Positions 42,057-50,471 of a stretch of 54,741 nucleotides of DNA are shown piece after piece; within the stretch, counting starts at the first letter, position 1, and the number at the start of each line of letters is the position of its first letter. Both the position numbers and the translations under genes were made by a program. This DNA comes from Alkaliphilus pronyensis (lineage in GTDB: Bacteria; Bacillota; Clostridia; Peptostreptococcales; Natronincolaceae), in assembly GCF_009017275.1 (NCBI RefSeq), contig NZ_WBZC01000046.1:1-54741 (forward strand), written 5' to 3'. The notes under the pieces are model-generated. The model saw only the letters and a program-made list of their open reading frames with translations. It made no database searches and was not told where the DNA came from.

Positions 42057-42260
42057 CTACTGCTTAAATTGAGGCTCTTGCTCATTAATATAAGCTTGTC
42101 TATCCTTTAAGGTTTGTAGGTTATTATCAAGAGATTCTGCTATTTGCTGGAATTGTGTTTTGGCATTTTGGTCTTCAGTTTCTAAAGCAAAGCCTTTAAG
42201 AGTAGCTGAAGCACTTTGCAGAGTTGCTATTACTTGCTGCATTTGAGTACCTACCGTCAA
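42057..42260 (-). CDS. DUF1657 protein, second copy
   Basis: Protein of 67 residues with MTVGTQMQQVIATLQSASATL and the end EQEPQFKQ, a paralogue of the one at 40852. The start is TTG 42260 with AGGAGGTG upstream. It is the last gene of the minus-strand spoVAC-AD-AE-DUF1657 group, the standard end of the spoVA2mob set. Confidence 0.85.
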   Translation of the reverse strand: MTVGTQMQQVIATLQSASATLKGFALETEDQNAKTQFQQIAESLDNNLQTLKDRQAYINEQEPQFKQ

Positions 42261-42287
42261 AAAAACACCTCCTTTCTTCGTAAAGCT

Positions 42288-42641
42288 TTAACCTTTAGGT
42301 TTAAATATCAAGGATGATATAAATCCAAAAATTATTGCTGAGGAAACACCAGCGCTGGTTACTTCAAATATTCCAGTTAAAACCCCTATAATGCCACTTC
42401 GCTGAGCCTCTGAAAGGGCACCCTTTACGAGGGCATTACCAAAGCTACTTATGGGTACAGTTGCTCCAGCACCTGCAAGCTTTATTAATGGGTCATAAAG
42501 ACCTAGTCCTCCTAGAACTGCACCTGCCACCACCAGTGTACTCATAGTGTGGGCAGGAGTTAATCTAAAAACATCCATCATAAGCTGTCCTATTACACAA
42601 ATACCTCCTCCTATGACAAAAGCCCAAATAAATTTTTCCAT
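42288..42641 (-). CDS. spoVAE: Stage V sporulation protein AE (SpoVAEb type), mobile-type set
   Basis: Membrane protein of 117 residues, GGAGATVPISSFGNALVKGA being the hallmark. Part of the inner-membrane channel for dipicolinic acid in spores. AAGGAGG precedes the ATG. A paralogue in the main spoVA operon lies at 50099. Confidence 0.9.
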   Translation of the reverse strand: MEKFIWAFVIGGGICVIGQLMMDVFRLTPAHTMSTLVVAGAVLGGLGLYDPLIKLAGAGATVPISSFGNALVKGALSEAQRSGIIGVLTGIFEVTSAGVSSAIIFGFISSLIFKPKG

Positions 42642-42655
42642 TATATTAAACCTCC

Positions 42656-43657
42656 TTACATTTCAAAGGATACAGCATGAGCTATGCAGGGGATACTTTC
42701 CTTCTGTTGATAGGACATAGGAGATAATAGAGCACCTGTGGCTATAATCAACATTCTATTTATTTCTCCTTTTTTCATTCGATTTACAAGATGCCCATAG
42801 GTTACAGTAGCTGAGCATCCACAACCACTACCACCTGCAAAAACCTGCTTATTATCACCATATATTAGTAAGCCACAATCTGTAAATTTATCGGAGGGTA
42901 TTTTTAATCCATGTTCTGTTAGTAGATCTGTAGCAATTCTATGTCCTACCTTACCTAAATCTCCAGTAGCAATTAAGTCATAATAGTCAGGTTCAACAGC
43001 CAGATCTTTAAAATGGGCTTCAATAGTGGCTACTGCTGCCGGTGCCATAGCTGCCCCCATGTTAAAGGGGTCAGACAATCCCATATCAACAACACGGCCT
43101 ATGGTGGCAGAGGTAATATAGGGTCCATCACCAGCCTTAGAAACTACTGCAGCACCTGCACCAGTAACTGTCCATTGGGCTGTAGGGGGCTTTTGAGCAC
43201 CATATTCAGTAGGGTACCGATACTGCTTTTCCGCAGAAAGATTATGGCTGCTTGCAGCAGCTAATGTATATTCAGCATTCTGACTATCAACAAGTAAAGA
43301 TGCTAAAGCTAATCCCTCCATAGCACTTGAGCAGGCACCAAATATACCAAGATATGGTACACCTAAAGTTCTAGCTGTAAAGCTGCTTGATATTATTTGA
43401 TTCATTAAATCTCCACTAAGTAAAAAATGAATATCCTCCTTTTTAAGCTTTGCCTTTCTAATTGCAGTCTCACATGCATCCTCTAAAAGTTTTTTTTCAG
43501 CCTTTTCAAAGCTATCTTGACCTACCCAAATATCTTGGTGTAATACATCAAAATCATCGGCCAAGGGACCTTTAGCCTCAAAGGGACCTCCTACAGCAGA
43601 GGAGGAGATTAAGACAGGTTTTGATTTAAATAGCCAGGATTGATGTCCCTTTATCAT
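42656..43657 (-). CDS. spoVAD: Stage V sporulation protein AD, mobile-type set
   Basis: Protein of 333 residues of thiolase-like fold that binds dipicolinic acid. Conserved parts are GACSSAMEGLALAS, SSHNLSAEKQYRYP and AGGSGCGCSATV. It starts directly after the spoVAC stop codon. It differs strongly from its paralogue at 49063, so the two clusters are not a recent duplication. Confidence 0.93.
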   Translation of the reverse strand: MIKGHQSWLFKSKPVLISSSAVGGPFEAKGPLADDFDVLHQDIWVGQDSFEKAEKKLLEDACETAIRKAKLKKEDIHFLLSGDLMNQIISSSFTARTLGVPYLGIFGACSSAMEGLALASLLVDSQNAEYTLAAASSHNLSAEKQYRYPTEYGAQKPPTAQWTVTGAGAAVVSKAGDGPYITSATIGRVVDMGLSDPFNMGAAMAPAAVATIEAHFKDLAVEPDYYDLIATGDLGKVGHRIATDLLTEHGLKIPSDKFTDCGLLIYGDNKQVFAGGSGCGCSATVTYGHLVNRMKKGEINRMLIIATGALLSPMSYQQKESIPCIAHAVSFEM

Positions 43658-44137
43658 TTATATTCCACCTAACTTTTCAATAATTATTTTAGTTAAAGCC
43701 ACAGCAAATCCAGAAAATACACCAAAGGCAATTACAGGTCCTGCAAGCTTAAACATGTTTCCTCCAACACCTAATACGTAGCCTTCGCTCCTATGCTCTA
43801 TAGAGGCTGATGCTACTGTATTGGCAAAGCCTGTAACAGGAACAGCAGTACCAGCACCAGCCCACTGGGCTATATGATCATATACACCAAAGCCCGTTAG
43901 TAAAACAGAGATAATTATTAAAATAGCCACTGTGGGATTACCTGCAGTTACTTCTGTAAAATTAAAATATCTTATAAAAAACCATTGTAACCCTTGACCA
44001 AATGTACATATAATGCCTCCAACCAAAAATGCTTTAATTGCATTGGTGACAACTGGTCTTTTAGGCTCTCTTGTTTTAGCAAATGCTTGATATTTCTGTT
44101 GAGTAGGAGTAAGCTTCTTTTTTTTCTTACTAGACAT
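43658..44137 (-). CDS. spoVAC: Stage V sporulation protein AC, mobile-type set
   Basis: Membrane protein of 159 residues; conserved GGIICTFGQGLQ and GAGTAVPVTGFANTVASA. SpoVAC is the mechanosensitive part of the dipicolinate channel. First gene of this minus-strand group; AGAAGGTGA precedes the ATG. A basic Lys-rich N-terminus is present. Confidence 0.92.
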   Translation of the reverse strand: MSSKKKKKLTPTQQKYQAFAKTREPKRPVVTNAIKAFLVGGIICTFGQGLQWFFIRYFNFTEVTAGNPTVAILIIISVLLTGFGVYDHIAQWAGAGTAVPVTGFANTVASASIEHRSEGYVLGVGGNMFKLAGPVIAFGVFSGFAVALTKIIIEKLGGI

Positions 44138-44261
44138 AGGTTCACCTTCTTTAAAAGTTTTTATGTTTTTTTTACTTTATGGCTCTAAAGGTTGGTTTCA
44201 ATACTATTATTACCGATTGATTTTTTTGTATTCTAAATAAATAACAGATATTTGAAGTAAA

Positions 44262-44306
44262 AAACCCTATACCAAGCAGAAAAATTTACTGCTTAATACA
44301 GGGGTA
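44262..44306 (-). terminator. Terminator after the MogA-type gene
   Basis: On the minus strand CCCTGTATTAAGCAG pairs with CTGCTTGGTATAGGG, followed by TTTTTT, just after the mogA stop codon. Confidence 0.85.
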
Positions 44307-44315
44307 ATTTTGCTT

Positions 44316-44816
44316 TTAGCTATTTTTTTCGTTACCGCATTCTGTCTCACTGCCTTTTAATATACCAATTCCATGTGAAAGGGCTGGAACTATAACCTCT
44401 AGCCCTTCTCGCACTCCCTTTGGACTACCAGGTAGGTTAATGATTAAAGTTTGCTTCCTGATACCAGCAACTGCCCTTGAAAGCATTGCCTTTGGTGTAA
44501 TAGAAAGACTTTTCATCCGTATTGCCTCTGGTATACCTGGAACATTGCGATCAATTACCTCTAGTGTTGCTTCAGGTGTTATATCTCTAGGTGAGAGACC
44601 AGTACCTCCAGTTGTTATTATTAAATCTAAATTCAATATGTCACACATGTAAATCATTTTTTCAATTAGCTTTTCTTTTTCGTCAGGTACAATAGCATAT
44701 TCAACTACATTACCACCAATATCCTTCAGTATTTCACCAATTAAAGGGCCACTGTTGTCAACCCTTTCTCCCTTAAATCCTTTATCACTTGCTGTTATAA
44801 CTCCAACAGTAAACAT
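44316..44816 (-). CDS. mogA: MogA/MoaB family molybdenum cofactor protein
   Basis: Protein of 166 residues that adenylates molybdopterin before metal insertion. Visible motifs are VGVITASDKG, TTGGTGLSPRD, TPEATLEVI and the Pro-Gly segment INLPGSPKGV. Length fits MogA/MoaB; the two cannot be separated safely. It supports the molybdenum hydroxylase encoded at 35-38.6 kb. Single-gene unit, closed by the terminator at 44262. Confidence 0.9.
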   Translation of the reverse strand: MFTVGVITASDKGFKGERVDNSGPLIGEILKDIGGNVVEYAIVPDEKEKLIEKMIYMCDILNLDLIITTGGTGLSPRDITPEATLEVIDRNVPGIPEAIRMKSLSITPKAMLSRAVAGIRKQTLIINLPGSPKGVREGLEVIVPALSHGIGILKGSETECGNEKNS

Positions 44817-44959
44817 TGTTTTACCTCCTAATTATGTAATAAATGTTAAAGAATAGTCACATTAATTTGCTGGAAAAAAATTCATAGGAAAGATATAATA
44901 TTAGTATAGCATAGAAGCATAATTGAATACATCATTAAGAAAGACAAGGGGGTAATACT

Positions 44960-45304
44960 GTGAAGTTCATAGCTCGTTTATTAGTAAGTGCTGCATCTAT
45001 TTATATTATTTCTTATTTTATGGGAGGGATAATGGTAACTACCATTGAAGCTACTTTAATGGCTGCATTTATATTAGGATTAGTTAATACTTTTGTTAAG
45101 CCGTTAATTGTTTTTTTTACACTGCCACTAAACATTATGACCTTAGGCTTATTTACATTTTTTATAAATGGAATAGTTCTATATGCTACTGCGGCAGTAG
45201 TAGATGGCTTTTATGTCTCAACACTATGGGATGCTGTTATAGGTTCTATTTTAATAAGCATAACTAACATGATACTAAGTGGAATGATTGGAATAAAGAA
45301 GTAG
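44960..45304 (+). CDS. Phage-holin-family IV / YvlD-like membrane protein
   Basis: Membrane protein of 114 residues with four helices and the family segment GLVNTFVKPLIVFFTLPLNIMTLG. Despite the family name, such proteins are common chromosomal proteins unrelated to phages. GTG 44960 has AAGGGGG 7 bp upstream. No operon partner; the spoIIAA gene starts 134 bp later. Confidence 0.85.
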   Translation: MKFIARLLVSAASIYIISYFMGGIMVTTIEATLMAAFILGLVNTFVKPLIVFFTLPLNIMTLGLFTFFINGIVLYATAAVVDGFYVSTLWDAVIGSILISITNMILSGMIGIKK

Positions 45305-45438
45305 GCTTTTAAAAATTGTAGAAATGTCAAAATAAGCTAAAATTAAACAAAACAAGTGTTTTTTTGATGAAGGATATAGACAATAAAGAATAGAACATAT
45401 ACTGGAAATAAAGTTATCCATAGGAGGAGGTATATGTA

Positions 45439-45774
45439 TTGCTATTGAATTATGAAGTTCTGGATAATAAATTAGTAGTTAAGCTGGAGGGAGAGTTAGA
45501 TCATCATGTGTCTGAGGAGATTCGTCAGGAGTTAGATGAACTTATCGAAAAGAAGAGATGTAAGCTATTAATATTTGATTTAAGTGGTCTACATTTCATG
45601 GATAGCTCAGGTATTGGTGTAATAATGGGTAGATATAAGAGCATATCAAAGAATGGCGGCAAAGTATGTGTAATTAAAGTATCTGATAAAATTGATAAAA
45701 TATTTAATTTATCAGGACTGTATCGTATTGTTGATAAACATGAAAATTTGAAGGATGCCTTGGATAGTATGTAA
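45439..45774 (+). CDS. spoIIAA: Anti-sigma-F factor antagonist
   Basis: STAS-domain protein of 111 residues that releases sigma-F from SpoIIAB in the forespore. The phosphorylated Ser is in FMDSSGIGV (Ser56/57). The start is TTG 45439, with GGAGGAGG 8 bp upstream. First gene of the spoIIA operon; SpoIIAB follows after 13 bp. Confidence 0.95.
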   Translation: MLLNYEVLDNKLVVKLEGELDHHVSEEIRQELDELIEKKRCKLLIFDLSGLHFMDSSGIGVIMGRYKSISKNGGKVCVIKVSDKIDKIFNLSGLYRIVDKHENLKDALDSM

Positions 45775-45787
45775 AGGAGTGTAAATA

Positions 45788-46237
45788 ATGGAATATAAGA
45801 ACTATATGAAGTTAGAGTTTGAAAGTAAATCTCAGAATGAGGCATTTGCAAGAGTAGTTGTAGCTGCCTTTGCATCTCAGCTTGACCCTACTATAGAAGA
45901 GATTACTGATGTAAAAACTGCTGTATCAGAAGCTGTAACCAATGCAATAATACATGGCTATGAAAAGGCTACGGGTATGGTTAGGGTTATTTGTACAATA
46001 AGGGATAATGAGCTTGAAGTAATCATCGAAGATGATGGACAAGGTATTGTAGATGTTGAAAAAGCAATGGAACCCCTTTATACATCAAAACCAGAGCTGG
46101 AGAGATCTGGTATGGGTTTCACAGTAATGGAAACATTTATGGATAAGGTTGATGTATATTCTGAGGCAGGAAAGGGAACAAGAATAAAGATGGTAAAAAA
46201 ATTTAATAGCCTCAATAGGAGCAAGGATGTAAAATAA
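45788..46237 (+). CDS. spoIIAB: Anti-sigma-F factor (serine kinase)
   Basis: GHKL kinase of 149 residues that binds sigma-F and phosphorylates SpoIIAA. ATP-binding boxes: [14 protein letters not shown] (N box), IEDDGQGI (G1) and [12 protein letters not shown] (G2). AAAGGAG precedes ATG 45788. SpoIIAA and sigF genes flank it as in other spore formers. Confidence 0.96.
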   Translation: MEYKNYMKLEFESKSQNEAFARVVVAAFASQLDPTIEEITDVKTAVSEAVTNAIIHGYEKATGMVRVICTIRDNELEVIIEDDGQGIVDVEKAMEPLYTSKPELERSGMGFTVMETFMDKVDVYSEAGKGTRIKMVKKFNSLNRSKDVK

Positions 46238-46249
46238 GGGGTAGATAAA

Positions 46250-47020
46250 ATGAATCATATGGCGATATCAGGGGAACAAAGAGAAATATTACAGCACGAA
46301 GAAACGATGAGATTAATAGCACTGGCACAAAAAGGAGATGTTAAGGCTCAAGAGATTCTAGTTAGTAATAACTTAGGCTTAGTACGGAGTGTTATAAAAA
46401 AGTTTTCAAATAGGGGCTATGAAAAGGAGGATCTTTTTCAGCTAGGCAGCATTGGTTTAATTAAAGCTATTAAAAAATTTGATGTAAGCTTTGATGTTCG
46501 TTTTTCTACTTATGCTGTACCTATGATTATAGGAGAAATAAAAAGGTTTTTAAGGGACGATGGCATTATTAAAGTATCTAGGTCATTAAAGCAAACTGCT
46601 GCTAAGGTAAAGTATTCAAAGGAAAGGCTTACAAAAGAGCTGGGGAGAGAAGCAACACTTCAAGAGATTTCTGATGACTTAAACATTTCTAAGGAAGAAA
46701 TCGTAATGGCAATTGATTCCAGTAGCTATCCAGAATACCTTTATGATGTGATACATCACGATGATGGAGCACCAATTCACTTAATGGATAAGGTTGGAGA
46801 AACAGATTCACTGGAGGATAGTGAGGTAATTGACAGAATTATACTTAAGGATGTTATTGCTAAGCTGCAACCAAGAGAAAGACAAATAATAATACTAAGA
46901 TACTTTAAAGATAAAACCCAAACAGAAATTGCTGAGGTATTAGGTATTTCACAGGTTCAAGTTTCTAGAATTGAAAAGAAGATTTTAAAATCAATGAAGG
47001 AATATATGAAGATGGCTTAA
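46250..47020 (+). CDS. sigF: RNA polymerase sigma-F factor
   Basis: Sporulation sigma factor of 256 residues. Region 2 reads EDLFQLGSIGLIKAIKKFD and RFSTYAVPMIIGEIKRFLRD; region 4 contains QTEIAEVLGISQVQVSRIEKK. AAGGGG precedes ATG 46250. It closes the spoIIA operon, followed by a perfect terminator. Confidence 0.96.
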   Translation: MNHMAISGEQREILQHEETMRLIALAQKGDVKAQEILVSNNLGLVRSVIKKFSNRGYEKEDLFQLGSIGLIKAIKKFDVSFDVRFSTYAVPMIIGEIKRFLRDDGIIKVSRSLKQTAAKVKYSKERLTKELGREATLQEISDDLNISKEEIVMAIDSSSYPEYLYDVIHHDDGAPIHLMDKVGETDSLEDSEVIDRIILKDVIAKLQPRERQIIILRYFKDKTQTEIAEVLGISQVQVSRIEKKILKSMKEYMKMA

Positions 47021-47039
47021 CAATTTAAATTTACTTATA

Positions 47040-47073
47040 AAAGAATTTGATAACTATCAATTTCTTTTTTTTT
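47040..47073 (+). terminator. Terminator of the spoIIA operon
   Basis: AAAGAATTTGATA (47040-47052) pairs with TATCAATTTCTTT (47055-47067), then a run of T residues. Confidence 0.9.
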
Positions 47074-47141
47074 GCAGACATTTAGTAAAGAATTAAATAT
47101 TGATTTTCGTTAATAATAAAATTAAGGATGGTGATACAACT

Positions 47142-47288
47142 ATGAAGTTATTAAAAAACAAAAAAAACATAGTTTTAATTTTAATCATTTCAATAATTGT
47201 CGCCTCAAGTTGGTTACTATATAGTAGCATGCAGGAGGACCCTGTACCTGAGAAGGCTGATCTTGTTTTATCTAGGTGTAGTTATTAA
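47142..47288 (+). CDS. Small membrane protein, possibly truncated
   Basis: Protein of 48 residues: a basic N-terminus MKLLKNKKN, one membrane helix (about residues 9-27), and a short polar tail that ends where a decayed copy of the palindromic repeat begins. ATG 47142 has GGATGGTG about 8 bp upstream. The last residues (about CSY) may be encoded by the repeat itself, so the original protein could have been longer. No family is recognised. It lies between the sigF terminator and spoVAA. Confidence 0.45.
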   Translation: MKLLKNKKNIVLILIISIIVASSWLLYSSMQEDPVPEKADLVLSRCSY

Positions 47289-47362
47289 TACTATGCTACT
47301 TAAGTGAGAGTAAAGTGGCCCTGAGCTGCCAATTAATTGAAACCAAGCTTTCTGACATTGCT
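47286..47362 (+). repeat. Decayed palindromic repeat, copy D
   Basis: Retains TTAATACTATG, CTTAAGTGAGAG, a GCC-rich segment and the tail AACCAAGCTTTCT of copies A and C, but hairpin pairing is broken. It directly follows the 48-residue gene. Confidence 0.45.
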
Positions 47363-47376
47363 AGAGGAGTGAAATA

Positions 47377-48012
47377 ATGGATTCAAATAATGAAATCTAC
47401 ATTCAAGCAAAGGGTAAGGTGATATTGAATAAAAATAAGCCTGTTTTTTTAAAGGAGCTAGTTGAGGTTTACTGTCAAAAAGAGATTGAAAAAAAAATAG
47501 ATAATATAGTATACAGCAATAAGCAATTATCTAAAGACAAAGCCAATGTCATTTCAGTACTGACAGTTATTAAGCTTATAAGGAAGGAAATTCCTAATGC
47601 ATCCATTCGGGTGCTGGGGGAACCAGAAATTCTTTTGGCCTTTAAAGAAGATATAGATAAGAAGGACAGACTAAAGCTTTTCAGGTTAGCCTTAGTTTCT
47701 TTTTTACTTTTTATAGGCTCAATAACAGCTATAGTCAACTTTCATTCTGATGTTGATATGAAGCTGGCCCATCAAACCATTTATCGAGTTATAACAGGTG
47801 AAGTAATAGAGTCGCCATTGCTACTGCAAATACCTTATAGTTTAGGAATTGGAGTTGGTATGTCTGTTTTTTTTAATCACATTTTTAAGAAAAAAATAAA
47901 TACTGAGCCAAGCCCCCTTGAAGTAGAAATGTATCTTTATCAGCAAAATATGGATAATTATATTAAGAATAATGAAAACTATACTGAAATGAAAGAGAAG
48001 AATAAAAAATGA
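47377..48012 (+). CDS. spoVAA: Stage V sporulation protein AA
   Basis: Protein of 211 residues: an N-terminal soluble domain with IYIQAKGKVILNK, then two membrane helices (about 105-125 and 145-165). First of the spoVA genes of the main operon. GAGG lies 10 bp before ATG 47377, and its stop overlaps spoVAB by 4 bp. The operon is known to be expressed late in the forespore under sigma-G. Confidence 0.88.
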   Translation: MDSNNEIYIQAKGKVILNKNKPVFLKELVEVYCQKEIEKKIDNIVYSNKQLSKDKANVISVLTVIKLIRKEIPNASIRVLGEPEILLAFKEDIDKKDRLKLFRLALVSFLLFIGSITAIVNFHSDVDMKLAHQTIYRVITGEVIESPLLLQIPYSLGIGVGMSVFFNHIFKKKINTEPSPLEVEMYLYQQNMDNYIKNNENYTEMKEKNKK

Positions 48013-48419
48013 TAAATCTTCTAGTTATTATAACTGGGTTTTCTAATGGAATAGTTGTTGGAAGCGGTATAGTAGCATTATTAACATTGTTAGATATAAT
48101 ACCTAGGCTGGCACAGCTAACCAACACATATAAGTATGTTGAGTTATATGAAAATGTAATAATTATAGGCTCAGTTTTAGCAGCAATTACTTCATTAACA
48201 AGCTTAGCAATAAGCATTAATAAACCACTAATTATTATAATAGGACTTTTCATGGGTACCTTTGTTGGCTTGCTGGCATCTGCGTTGGCAGAGGTAATGA
48301 ATGTTATTCCAGTATTAATAAGAAGATTTAGGCTACAGGGGTATGTTATATATATATTGTATTCACTGATATGTGGTAAGGTTTTAGGATCATTGTTGGA
48401 CTTTCTACTAATAAAATAA
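48009..48419 (+). CDS. spoVAB: Stage V sporulation protein AB
   Basis: Membrane protein of 136 residues with four helices and the conserved GFSNGIVVGSGIVALLTLLDIIPRLAQL at the N-terminus (split as known in the family). It overlaps spoVAA by 4 bp. Confidence 0.88.
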   Translation: MINLLVIITGFSNGIVVGSGIVALLTLLDIIPRLAQLTNTYKYVELYENVIIIGSVLAAITSLTSLAISINKPLIIIIGLFMGTFVGLLASALAEVMNVIPVLIRRFRLQGYVIYILYSLICGKVLGSLLDFLLIK

Positions 48420-48432
48420 TAGAGGTGTTTAA

Positions 48433-48588
48433 GTGAAAAAAAAATGCTACTATCCTCAAGGAAGATTTAATCCTGTTACCTTAGAAAATTCAGAGGATAA
48501 GAATAAAATCCATCAGCTAGAAGCAAGCAGCTTAAATCTTCCTCTTGAAAATTTAAAAAGAAAGACTACTGTAAATGAGCTACGTTAA
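48433..48588 (+). CDS. Small protein of 51 residues between spoVAB and spoVAC
   Basis: A frame of 51 codons starts at GTG 48433, with AGAGGTG 5 bp upstream, and ends TAA 48586-48588. The product begins MKKKCYYPQGRFNPVT and is hydrophilic with one Cys and no membrane helix. It fills the gap between spoVAB (13 bp) and spoVAC (13 bp) exactly, so it is likely a real gene of the operon. No family was recognised. Confidence 0.65.
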   Translation: MKKKCYYPQGRFNPVTLENSEDKNKIHQLEASSLNLPLENLKRKTTVNELR

Positions 48589-48601
48589 GTGAGGTATTAT
48601 T

Positions 48602-49057
48602 ATGGCTAGACGAATGAAAACACAAGAAAAAAAAGAGTTTCAGAAGCTGGTTGATAGTAATAACCCTAAGCCAAATCTGCTATTAAATTGTTTTTGGGCC
48701 TTTAGTGTAGGTGGATTAATTTGTATTGTTGGGCAATTCCTTCACAATACTATAGAATCTGTGTTTAAACTATCACATTTAGAGTCCACAAATGTTACAA
48801 CATTGATAATGATATTTATAGGGGCATTTTTAACTGGTATTGGAGTTTACGATAAAATAGGTAAAGTAGCAGGTGCAGGCTCGATTGTACCAATTACGGG
48901 TTTTGCAAATTCAGTGGTTTCTCCAGCTATGGAGTTTAAACGAGAGGGTTTTATTTTTGGAGTTGCAGCAAAAATGTTTTCTATAGCAGGTCCTGTACTG
49001 GTATACGGAATTACAACATCTGTTATAGTAGGTATAGTTTATTATTTCATAAGGTAG
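48602..49057 (+). CDS. spoVAC: Stage V sporulation protein AC
   Basis: Membrane protein of 151 residues with GGLICIVGQFLH and GAGSIVPITGFANSVVSPAM. It is the counterpart of the paralogue at 43658; charge and helix layout are the same. The GTG/ATG starts of this operon are close together, suggesting translational coupling to spoVAD (5 bp gap). Confidence 0.94.
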   Translation: MARRMKTQEKKEFQKLVDSNNPKPNLLLNCFWAFSVGGLICIVGQFLHNTIESVFKLSHLESTNVTTLIMIFIGAFLTGIGVYDKIGKVAGAGSIVPITGFANSVVSPAMEFKREGFIFGVAAKMFSIAGPVLVYGITTSVIVGIVYYFIR

Positions 49058-49062
49058 GGTGA

Positions 49063-50088
49063 GTGGAGGTGGCAGTAAAAAAAATAGGCAGGCAAACAAT
49101 AAAATTTTCTTCCCCTCCTTCAATTTTAACAACTGCTTCTATAGTTGGGCCTAAGGAGGGACAAGGTCCTCTGGCAGATTACTATGATGAGGTTCTTGAA
49201 GATGATTTGTTTGGTGAGGATAGTTGGGAAATGGCAGAAAGCAAGCTATTGAAGGAGGCAGTAACAATAGCTATTTCAAAGGGGAAGCTAAAAATACCAG
49301 ATATTGATTTTATGATTGGTGGGGATCTTTTAAACCAACTGATTTCAACTACATTTGCAGCTCGAGACTTAGAGCTCCCTCTATATGGCTTATATGGTGC
49401 CTGCTCCACCTTTACTGAAGCCATTAGTATAGGGGCAGTTCTATTGGACGGAGGATTTGCTGATAAAGTAATAGCAACAACATCAAGTCACTTTTCTACA
49501 GCCGAAAGACAGTTTAGGTATCCACTTGAACTAGGTAATCAAAGGTCCCTCACATCTCAATGGACAGTTACAGGTTCCGGTGCAGCCCTATTAACCTCTA
49601 GTGGAAATGGACCTGTAGTTACCTATTCAACAATAGGAAAGGTAGTTGACTTAGGCATTACTGATGTCAACAACATGGGGGCTGCAATGGCACCAGCAGC
49701 CGCCAACACAATAGCAACCCATTTGACTGATACTGGTCGAGGGCCAGAGGATTATGATTTAATAATAACAGGTGATCTTGGTAAGTATGGAAGAGATATT
49801 GCTGTAGAGCTAATGAAGAAGGAGGGCTTTAGAATAGTAAAGAATTTTACTGATTGCGGAATAGAGATATTTGATGATAAAAAGCAAGATACACATGCCG
49901 GTGGTAGTGGTTGTGGTTGTTCTGCAGTAGTTTTTTGTGGCTTTTTATATAGGCAATTAATTCTAAAAAAAATTAAGAAACTACTTTTGGTTTCAACAGG
50001 TGCTTTGTTTTCCCCAACAAGCTTTCAACAGGGAGAATCAATACCTGGAATTGCCCATGCAATAGCAGTAGAAATGAAAGGCAACTAG
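49063..50088 (+). CDS. spoVAD: Stage V sporulation protein AD
   Basis: Thiolase-fold protein of 341 residues that binds dipicolinic acid. Conserved parts: GPLADYYD, YGACSTFTEAISIG, SSHFSTAERQFRYP and HAGGSGCGCSAVV. GTG 49063 or GTG 49069 may be used; AGGG at 49056-49059 suits the latter. Paralogue of 42656. Confidence 0.95.
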   Translation: MEVAVKKIGRQTIKFSSPPSILTTASIVGPKEGQGPLADYYDEVLEDDLFGEDSWEMAESKLLKEAVTIAISKGKLKIPDIDFMIGGDLLNQLISTTFAARDLELPLYGLYGACSTFTEAISIGAVLLDGGFADKVIATTSSHFSTAERQFRYPLELGNQRSLTSQWTVTGSGAALLTSSGNGPVVTYSTIGKVVDLGITDVNNMGAAMAPAAANTIATHLTDTGRGPEDYDLIITGDLGKYGRDIAVELMKKEGFRIVKNFTDCGIEIFDDKKQDTHAGGSGCGCSAVVFCGFLYRQLILKKIKKLLLVSTGALFSPTSFQQGESIPGIAHAIAVEMKGN

Positions 50089-50098
50089 GAGGGTAAAA

Positions 50099-50455
50099 AT
50101 GTCATATGTATATGCCTTTATTATTGGCGGGTTAATATGTGTAATTGGTCAGCTACTGATGGATGCCACAAAATTAAATCCTCCACAGGTATTAGTTTTA
50201 TTTGTAACCTCTGGTGTCATTTTAACAGCATTGGGAATATATGAGCCTCTAGTTAAAATAGGAGGTGCAGGCGCAACAGTTCCATTGCCTGGCTTTGGAT
50301 ATGCCCTTGCAAAGGGAGTTTTTAAGGGAATTAATGAAAATGGTTTACTTGGTATTTTTACAGGAGGGGTAGAGGCTACATCTGGAGGAATTACAGCAGC
50401 AGTGGTTTTTGGATATACTATGGCAATTTTATTTAGTCCAAAAACAAAATCATAG
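50099..50455 (+). CDS. spoVAE: Stage V sporulation protein AEb
   Basis: Membrane protein of 118 residues with GGAGATVPLPGFGYALAKGV and EATSGGITAAVVFGYTMAILFSPK. SpoVAEb type, equal in length to the paralogue at 42288. GGAGGG precedes ATG 50099. Confidence 0.92.
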   Translation: MSYVYAFIIGGLICVIGQLLMDATKLNPPQVLVLFVTSGVILTALGIYEPLVKIGGAGATVPLPGFGYALAKGVFKGINENGLLGIFTGGVEATSGGITAAVVFGYTMAILFSPKTKS

Positions 50456-50471
50456 GGTAGGTGAGAAACCA

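Noticed and set aside
44960-45304. Prophage remnant because of a holin-family protein
   Set aside because: No other phage gene is nearby, and this family (YvlD-like) is common in bacterial chromosomes.
45366-45392. Sigma-H-like promoter for the spoIIA operon
   Set aside because: AGGATAT and GAATAG are present, but their spacing (about 9-10 bp) is shorter than expected for sigma-H, so it was not listed as a feature.
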